This document shows, piece by piece, positions 6,241-10,818 of a DNA stretch of 10,818 bases; within the stretch, counting starts at the first letter, position 1; each line of letters begins with the position of its first letter. A program made the translations under genes and the position numbers. Origin of the DNA: UMGS1387 sp045646465 (GTDB taxonomy: Bacteria > Bacillota > Clostridia > Oscillospirales > CAG-382); NCBI GenBank assembly GCA_045646465.1, contig JAZRKT010000104.1:1-10818 (forward strand), written 5' to 3'. The notes under the pieces were generated by a model. That model did not search any database, was not told where the DNA came from, and saw only the letters and a list, made by a program, of their open reading frames with translations.

Positions 6241-6275
6241 CTATTATCTATTATCTATTATCTATTATCTCTTAT
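6241..6275. repeat. Tandem heptamer array (CTATTAT)
   Basis: Four exact copies of CTATTAT (6241-6268) followed by one copy with a single change (CTCTTAT, 6269-6275), ending 6 nt from the 86-aa gene's stop. On the coding strand this reads ATAATAG repeats, with stops in several frames. Copy number is likely to vary between strains by slippage. Confidence 0.9.
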
Positions 6276-6281
6276 CTAACA

Positions 6282-6542
6282 TCACAACGTGATATAGTAC
6301 ATCGCGTAGCATTCCGCCTCTTCCTTTGCAAAAACACCAAAGGTACCGCAAAGCTCAACACTTTCGCCTGCCTCCAGCGGAAAGGCGTTTTCGGTGCTGT
6401 CGCTTGTTTTTGCAAGGATGTAAAGTGCCTTGTTACCAGCCTTTAAAATACAGCCCAGTCCCTTTGTGTCAATAAAGGAAATTTCACCGATGGTAAGAGA
6501 TATTTTCTCGGTTTTGTCGGGAATTCTGCAATTGTGTGTCAT
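6282..6542 (-). CDS. Small beta-rich protein next to the capsid gene
   Basis: An 86-aa protein starting MTHNCRIPDKTEKISL. The frame extends to a GTG at 6551, but the AAGGAG SD (6551-6556) overlaps that codon, whereas the ATG at 6542 has 8 nt spacing. Alternating hydrophobic and polar residues suggest a compact beta-sandwich: ISLTIGEISFIDT, CILKAGNKALYILAKT, ESVELCGTFGVFA and CYAMYYITL. Its place directly after the major capsid gene, 12 nt from the stop, and its size fit a capsid cement/decoration or head-completion protein, but no family motif is certain. There are no membrane or signal segments. Confidence 0.65.
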   Translation of the reverse strand: MTHNCRIPDKTEKISLTIGEISFIDTKGLGCILKAGNKALYILAKTSDSTENAFPLEAGESVELCGTFGVFAKEEAECYAMYYITL

Positions 6543-6554
6543 TGTCTTCACTCC

Positions 6555-7475
6555 TTAGGCGGGATTTGAGAAAATGATAGGTCTTGCATCGCCAAAGCCG
6601 AAGGCAAAGTCCACGTAACCGATGTAATCTGTTACAAGAGGATTGTCGCAGGGTGAAACAAGCACGGTAGGCTTTGTGATGTAAACAAGCTTAAGCACCT
6701 CGGAAAGCATAAGTGAGTCGGCAACCGCCCACTGCTTGCCTGTGAAGCCTGCGTTTCCGCCTCCCACAACAAGATACTTCATACCGTAAACAGGGTTTGC
6801 ACCGTTGTAGGCTTCACCACCGTCGGGATTCTTTTCGGGGATAAGTCTGGAGTTGGGACCGCAAATTTCCTTAGCCTTCGCTTCAAGCTCGGGACTTACA
6901 AGAAGAAGATCCATATTGCAGGCAAAGGGAAGACCGTCGGGTGTAACAAATCTTGAAGCTATAGTCTGCGCCTTGGTAATGGCAGCAACAGAAAGGTTTT
7001 CGCTTATAAGATTTGAAAATGTGCCGCAGCCGTCCTCGCAGCTAATGGGATGCTCCTTGCTTGCCCAGGGCTTGCCGTCAGAGCCGATATTGGTAAATGC
7101 AGAGCCAAAAAGTCTGTAAAACTCGTTAAGCACAGTCATATATGCAGAGTCAGCAAGACGTGCGCCGATTTTCTTAGACTCTCCGCTGTAGTCAAGCTTT
7201 GCCTTCTTGTAGGAGCTTGTCACCTTAAGAGCGTGCTCCTTGGGTGTGATTGTTGTGATAAAGGTGCGCTTAGAGTCTGCGCTTGCAACGCTTGTGCCGT
7301 CGTAAAGGGGCATTTCGCCGTAACCGCCTACACCTTCAATACGGAAATCAACCTCGTCCTGACTCACAACATCACATACCTGTGAAATTACGTCAAGACG
7401 CTTTGCGTATCTTAAATCGAAACGCTTTTTAATAAGGGGATAAAGGTCATTGTGCCAAGTATAAATATCGTTCAT
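6555..7475 (-). CDS. Major capsid protein, HK97 fold
   Basis: A 306-aa protein, within the usual size for phage capsid subunits and with no cleaved prodomain evident. It contains a long helix-like stretch at about 103-128 (spine helix), GSDGKPWASKEHP at 131-143, LLLVSPELEAKAKEI at 190-204, a glycine-rich VVGGGNAGFTGKQW loop at 236-249, and a hydrophobic end DYIGYVDFAFGFGDARPI at 283-300. The DGKPxxSxxHP motif, and a 'VSPELE-A' helix after it, are like Mu gpT-type major head proteins. It follows a decoration candidate and a scaffold, which is the canonical order. The start has a GAAAGGAAAG SD and lies 20 nt after the preceding stop. It would form the icosahedral shell around the genome. The identification rests on motifs and order. 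Confidence 0.82.
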   Translation of the reverse strand: MNDIYTWHNDLYPLIKKRFDLRYAKRLDVISQVCDVVSQDEVDFRIEGVGGYGEMPLYDGTSVASADSKRTFITTITPKEHALKVTSSYKKAKLDYSGESKKIGARLADSAYMTVLNEFYRLFGSAFTNIGSDGKPWASKEHPISCEDGCGTFSNLISENLSVAAITKAQTIASRFVTPDGLPFACNMDLLLVSPELEAKAKEICGPNSRLIPEKNPDGGEAYNGANPVYGMKYLVVGGGNAGFTGKQWAVADSLMLSEVLKLVYITKPTVLVSPCDNPLVTDYIGYVDFAFGFGDARPIIFSNPA

Positions 7476-7495
7476 TGTAGTCTTTCCTTTCTGTA

Positions 7496-8134
7496 TCAGT
7501 CAAAAAATTTGCCGTCAAGACGTGCTTCAAGTGTAAAGGTCTTTTCATCAAAGGCGCATGCTGTCATAGCCGCTGTGCCCTCTGCTGCAGAAAAACCGGT
7601 ACCCTTTTCGTCAACAGAACCAACAAAACCTGCCATAGGGCAGAAGGCGTACCTGTCGCCCTTGCAGATTTTTCCGCCCACTTCAAGAGTAAAGTCAACT
7701 CTTGTACCGCTTACCGCTACCGACACAATCTTTCTCTTTGTGCCTACGCCGTCGGTATTTATGCTTCCTTCACCCTTTTGTGTCATAATGAGATAGCCGC
7801 GTGTTTTGGCATCAGCCTTTGTGGTTTCGGTAATAAGGGAAGAAGTATCGCCGTCCTCGGTTGCTTCAAAAATTGGCGAGGGCATTCTGTAAAATGCGTC
7901 CTTTGTGATGTCAACTCTGATTTTTTCGCCGTCGGCTCTCTCATTGAGTATGTCCCTTTTGCCAGTGTGGTCTTCTGCGGCAACACCTAAAAGAGTGCCT
8001 GCGCCGTCCTTGTTTACATAGCCATTTGCGTCAAGATATACCGCCTGACCCGCCTTGATGACAGAGTTTTTTTCGGTATAAAAATCCTTGATTACGGGAA
8101 TGCCTGCTCCCGTAAGATTAAATGAATAGTTCAT
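7496..8134 (-). CDS. Candidate capsid decoration protein
   Basis: A 212-aa beta-rich protein without signal or membrane segments. The N-terminal part has the pattern VIKAGQAVYLDANGYVNKDG followed by LLGVAAEDHTG (about residues 25-58), similar to capsid cement/decoration proteins where an initial 'G-x-A-V...G...GVA' strand pair packs against the shell. The remaining two thirds are strands with Gly/Thr/Asp loops and an acidic pI tendency. It lies between the scaffold and the major capsid gene, the usual decoration-gene position. Its ATG has an AAGGAG SD and starts 24 nt after the scaffold stop. Trimeric binding to the capsid surface is inferred from the family, not seen. It could instead be an unrelated beta protein. 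Confidence 0.68.
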   Translation of the reverse strand: MNYSFNLTGAGIPVIKDFYTEKNSVIKAGQAVYLDANGYVNKDGAGTLLGVAAEDHTGKRDILNERADGEKIRVDITKDAFYRMPSPIFEATEDGDTSSLITETTKADAKTRGYLIMTQKGEGSINTDGVGTKRKIVSVAVSGTRVDFTLEVGGKICKGDRYAFCPMAGFVGSVDEKGTGFSAAEGTAAMTACAFDEKTFTLEARLDGKFFD

Positions 8135-8158
8135 AATTTTCTCCTTTTTAAAGCATTT

Positions 8159-9058
8159 TTAGTTGGTTATGCGGGGAACACTTTTGGGAATGGAGGACAG
8201 CAGCTCTGCATACTCTCTGTATGACAGCCCCGCACTTTTTGCTATCTCCATTTGCTGTTTTGTCAAGCCGTCCGATACGGGGGACGTGCCCGAATGTGAG
8301 GAAAATGCCGTTGAAGCAAGCTGTACATCGCCGTAGGCTCTTGCATATGCTTCTTCATTTTCCCTGCCGTAAGTAGCAGCCGAGGTAGGTGAAAACTCCG
8401 AAAGAAATGCACAGTAATCGTCATAAATTTCCTCAAGAGAAGAGCTCTTGCCTCTTGCAAATCTTTCAAACCTTCCGCCGTCAAAAAGAAGGTTCATATC
8501 GGCATCGGGGTACTTTTCTTTAAGGGACATAATGTCGGAAAAGGTCATTGACACCTGCTGCGTAGATGTCTTTTTCTCCTTCACGTCACTTTCAGATACC
8601 TCTGTGCCTTCACCGCCCTTTTGGGCGTCATCCCGTGCCTGTGAAAGATTTTCCTGCTCACAAGCATCTTCTTTTCCTTCTTCCTGCTCATTTTCCTGCA
8701 TTTCCGAAGGGCTGTCAATGCCGCAAGCACCCTGCCCTCCGTCAGCTTCTTTGCTTACACCGCCGTCGATTTTCTGAAGCTTGCTTACCAGAAGACGGGC
8801 AATTTCGCTGTAGGACTCACCCTCCACAACACCCTCGTCCGCCATTTTGCGAAGTAGCTGTCTGACAGGTAAAAGCGACTGATTAACCTTTCTTTCACGC
8901 TTGATACGCTCGTTTATAAGCTTTTCAACCTCGCTTTGGGTAAAGGTTTTTTCAACTGCCGTCCCATCGTTTTTTTCATTGGAATTTTCGGCGTTTTTCT
9001 CTATATCAACCAAAGAGGAAGCCTCCTTAGTGTAAGGCTGTGTAATGTTCTGTGTCAT
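8159..9058 (-). CDS. Capsid scaffolding-like protein
   Basis: A 299-aa, hydrophilic, mostly helical protein. It has a helical block with FTQSEVEKLINERIKRERK (39-57), the common start pattern of Gram-positive phage scaffold proteins. An acidic, low-complexity Glu/Asp/Gln/Ser-rich stretch at about 117-165 is probably disordered. A C-terminal helix pair, LTKQQMEIAKSAGLSYREYAELL (265-287, shown in part here as TKQQMEIAKSAG), resembles the capsid-binding tail of scaffolds. The frame stays open past 9058 into the portal gene, but the ATG at 9058 has an AAAGGA SD within the portal's end and leaves a 4-nt gap, so I use it. Scaffolds nucleate procapsid assembly and leave or are degraded before packaging. 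No protease gene is visible in the window. Alternative: a minor structural protein of the GP20 kind. Confidence 0.75.
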   Translation of the reverse strand: MTQNITQPYTKEASSLVDIEKNAENSNEKNDGTAVEKTFTQSEVEKLINERIKRERKVNQSLLPVRQLLRKMADEGVVEGESYSEIARLLVSKLQKIDGGVSKEADGGQGACGIDSPSEMQENEQEEGKEDACEQENLSQARDDAQKGGEGTEVSESDVKEKKTSTQQVSMTFSDIMSLKEKYPDADMNLLFDGGRFERFARGKSSSLEEIYDDYCAFLSEFSPTSAATYGRENEEAYARAYGDVQLASTAFSSHSGTSPVSDGLTKQQMEIAKSAGLSYREYAELLSSIPKSVPRITN

Positions 9059-9062
9059 AAAA

Positions 9063-10802
9063 TCATATCCTTTCTTCAATTTCAGTTTTGTCCTGAGGCT
9101 GTAAGCCGTACCTTTCATCAAGATACTTGCACATCTGCTCAGCTTCTGGAATGTCAATTGCTCTTAAATAAGCCTTGACAAATTCGTAGTTGCCCTCGTC
9201 AATCTTTGCGCTCATAAGACTTGAAAGTGCCGACACGGTAAATGCCTTGGAGTTGCTTACGGCATTGCCCACGTGAATACATACATCAAGGGACGGAATG
9301 TATCTTGTCTGCCTTGTCTTTCTCACAAAGCCGCCGAAGGAATATACAAAGTCCTCGCTTCCTTCAAATCCGCACTTTATAATTCTGCCGTCGTTGTAGT
9401 TTTCAAGTGCCGTCATATCAATAAGGGTAAACAGCCTTTTAAAGCCTTGAGTTCTGTCGGCGTTTTTGAGGCTCTTTCTGCTTTCGCTGCGCTCATTGAG
9501 AAGGGCAATTCCCGTTGCCGTGGTAACGTTGGAAGGCTCCTTGCCCTGACTTACCTCAAAGTTGCCCGTGGTGCTTTCAATAAAGCTCTGCCACATTTCG
9601 GCGTTGGAGTAAAGTCCGTTCTGGGCTGCTGCCATATTGCCCAGCCTTGAAACCTTGCCCGTCATACCCGGGCGTAATTTCCAAACCGTACCGGGCGAAT
9701 TGTCAAGCTCCTCGCCCTCGCATAAAGCGTTTTCCTCGGCTAAGATTATGTCGTTTGAGCTGAAGGCACTGTTAAGCTGTGCAAAGGCAAGCTCGCGGTC
9801 CTTGGCATCGATAAGAGGAATAATCTGTTCAAGCTCGCTTTTGCCCCAGATGCTGTTTTCGCTTGGAATTTTGGAGTAGATAACAAAGGGATAGTTTGTG
9901 CAAGAGGTGTTCGCCCAATATTTGGGAATGTATCTTACCTCCTTGCCGTTGATAAGCACCGAGAGTGCAATATCTCCTGCCTTCCAGCTGTAAAAGCAAC
10001 TGCGGCTTATGCCGTCCTGCTTTCTTGTAATACGGCATTGACCGTCCTTTGGCTGTCTGAACCACCACTCGGTGACGGTAACGGTGTCATCCTCTGCATC
10101 AAAGGTATCGGAATTTAACGTGCCTGCATCCGAAAACACGCTTTTTTCGCTGAGAAAATCGTCAAAGTTGGCATCAAGACAGGCAATGTCTTCATCAAAT
10201 ACTCTCTTTGCCTTTTCCCTGTGCATAGGATAAACGTAGGCAACATACTCACAGCCGTCAACGTCGCTTGCGGTTGGGTCTGTATAAATTCTTGTGACGT
10301 CCGCACGCTCCACAACAACGTCGCCCTCGTCTGTGCCGAAGCGAGCCGAAGCATCCCAGCACACCTTATAGGCGGCAGAGCCGTAGATGTTGAGACTTCT
10401 TTCGTTTCGGCTGTTTTTGTATTCAAAGTCGTTGTTATCAACTATGAATTTTACAATGCTCTCACGTTGCTTTGCTTTATTAACATCCGTTTTGTCACGG
10501 GGATTGAATTCAAAGGACGGAGGAGCCGGCTGAATCTGTGTTTCAACGTGAATGTATCCGTCGGTGCTCTGAGACGCTGTCCAGGGCAGATTTGCCTTCT
10601 TTGAAAACTCAAGACCCGTCTGCCTTATGTCGTGGTCACCGTCGTAGTAACGCCTCATTTTGTCCCAGTAGCCCTTTATGCGTTCCTTGCTTTTTGAAGC
10701 ATAATCAAATAGGAAGGCTGCCGTTTCCTCACGTTCAAGGCTTGTTGAATAACAGTACAGCCTGTCTCGTTTTAATGTTTTACCGTAATTTTTGCTTTTC
10801 AT
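9063..10802 (-). CDS. Phage portal protein
   Basis: A 579-aa protein. The N terminus is basic and charged, with YWDKMRRYYDGDH (45-57). The core has GSAAYKVCWD (141-150), the domain junction IPSENSIWGKSELEQIIPL (312-330) followed by IDAKDRELAF, which resembles the long wing/stem helix entry of portals, and NFEVSQGKEPSNVTTATGIA (414-433), a crown/wing motif with a flexible loop. The C-terminal part, to about residue 560, is helical. It resembles P22-like portals in length and motif order, which fits a short-tailed phage. Portals form the dodecameric ring at one capsid vertex through which DNA enters and exits, binding terminase during packaging. The ATG has a GAAAGGAAAATAAAA leader with a workable SD. 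It is the first complete gene at the right edge; a terminase gene would be expected next, outside the window. Confidence 0.85.
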   Translation of the reverse strand: MKSKNYGKTLKRDRLYCYSTSLEREETAAFLFDYASKSKERIKGYWDKMRRYYDGDHDIRQTGLEFSKKANLPWTASQSTDGYIHVETQIQPAPPSFEFNPRDKTDVNKAKQRESIVKFIVDNNDFEYKNSRNERSLNIYGSAAYKVCWDASARFGTDEGDVVVERADVTRIYTDPTASDVDGCEYVAYVYPMHREKAKRVFDEDIACLDANFDDFLSEKSVFSDAGTLNSDTFDAEDDTVTVTEWWFRQPKDGQCRITRKQDGISRSCFYSWKAGDIALSVLINGKEVRYIPKYWANTSCTNYPFVIYSKIPSENSIWGKSELEQIIPLIDAKDRELAFAQLNSAFSSNDIILAEENALCEGEELDNSPGTVWKLRPGMTGKVSRLGNMAAAQNGLYSNAEMWQSFIESTTGNFEVSQGKEPSNVTTATGIALLNERSESRKSLKNADRTQGFKRLFTLIDMTALENYNDGRIIKCGFEGSEDFVYSFGGFVRKTRQTRYIPSLDVCIHVGNAVSNSKAFTVSALSSLMSAKIDEGNYEFVKAYLRAIDIPEAEQMCKYLDERYGLQPQDKTEIEERI

Positions 10803-10818
10803 TTTTATTTTCCTTTCC

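Larger units (their letters stand above)
5988..6281. repeat. Gene-free, structure-rich intergenic region
   Basis: The gap between the 86-aa gene and the terminator has no credible coding frame with an SD. It contains, in order on the plus strand: a 6-bp hairpin GCGGGG/CCCCGC with TACG loop (5989-6004), a 10-bp inverted repeat (6062-6092), a perfect 14-bp palindrome (6106-6119), an inverted repeat with 12-bp arms (6136-6203) and a heptamer array (6241-6275). The density of symmetry suggests an inserted miniature repeat element or a structured RNA, rather than a plain spacer. The GTAGGGACGACC arms resemble dispersed intergenic repeats I recall from gut Clostridia, from memory only. Confidence 0.65.

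Noticed and set aside
6241..6275. Heptamer array as a CRISPR
   Set aside because: Units are 7 nt, contiguous and without spacers, so this is a simple tandem repeat.
10115..10441. Minus-strand 108-codon frame inside the portal gene
   Set aside because: Shifted-frame shadow; the portal frame is continuous and carries the family motifs.

Overview
The window looks like the virion-structure part of a prophage, or prophage-derived element, in an anaerobic low-to-mid GC Firmicute, probably a gut Clostridia/Oscillospiraceae-type host. This is inferred from strong AGGAGG-type Shine-Dalgarno (SD) sites, cysteine-rich proteins, roughly 35-47% GC and a GTAGGGACGACC-type intergenic repeat. No database search was possible. 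Every supported gene lies on the minus strand, so the transcriptional order runs from high to low coordinates.

Head module (10802 to 6282): portal protein (579 aa), scaffold-like protein (299 aa), candidate decoration protein (212 aa), HK97-fold major capsid protein with a Mu gpT-like motif (306 aa), and a small beta-rich protein (86 aa). Spacings are 4-25 nt, each start has a good SD, and the order matches a phage head-assembly operon. The terminase genes, if present, lie beyond the right edge.

Gap (5935 to 6281): 347 nt without a believable gene. It is packed with symmetric structure: a strong minus-strand intrinsic terminator only 25 nt before the next start codon, a second GC-rich hairpin, a 10-bp inverted repeat, a perfect 14-bp palindrome, a 68-nt inverted repeat with 12-bp arms, and a tandem heptamer array.

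Tail and ejection module (5934 to 1583): a small helical connector-like protein (139 aa), a 595-aa beta-rich protein that best fits a short-tail nozzle/tubular protein, a 164-aa charged coiled-coil protein, and a 512-aa protein with a disordered N-terminal half and a C-terminal lytic-transglycosylase-like domain. There is no tape measure, tail sheath or baseplate gene, so the layout points to a short-tailed (podovirus-type) particle. The 512-aa gene has an abrupt GC drop for its C-terminal part and sits behind a hairpin and a near-consensus sigma-A-type promoter.

Accessory tail end (1562 to 1): two tandem 102-aa membrane proteins that look like diverged paralogues, a 224-aa calcineurin-like metallophosphoesterase, and the start of a signal-anchored protein cut by the left edge. 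These follow the virion genes with 12-21 nt spacing and so are probably co-transcribed. They are not standard structural genes and are the least explained part of the window.
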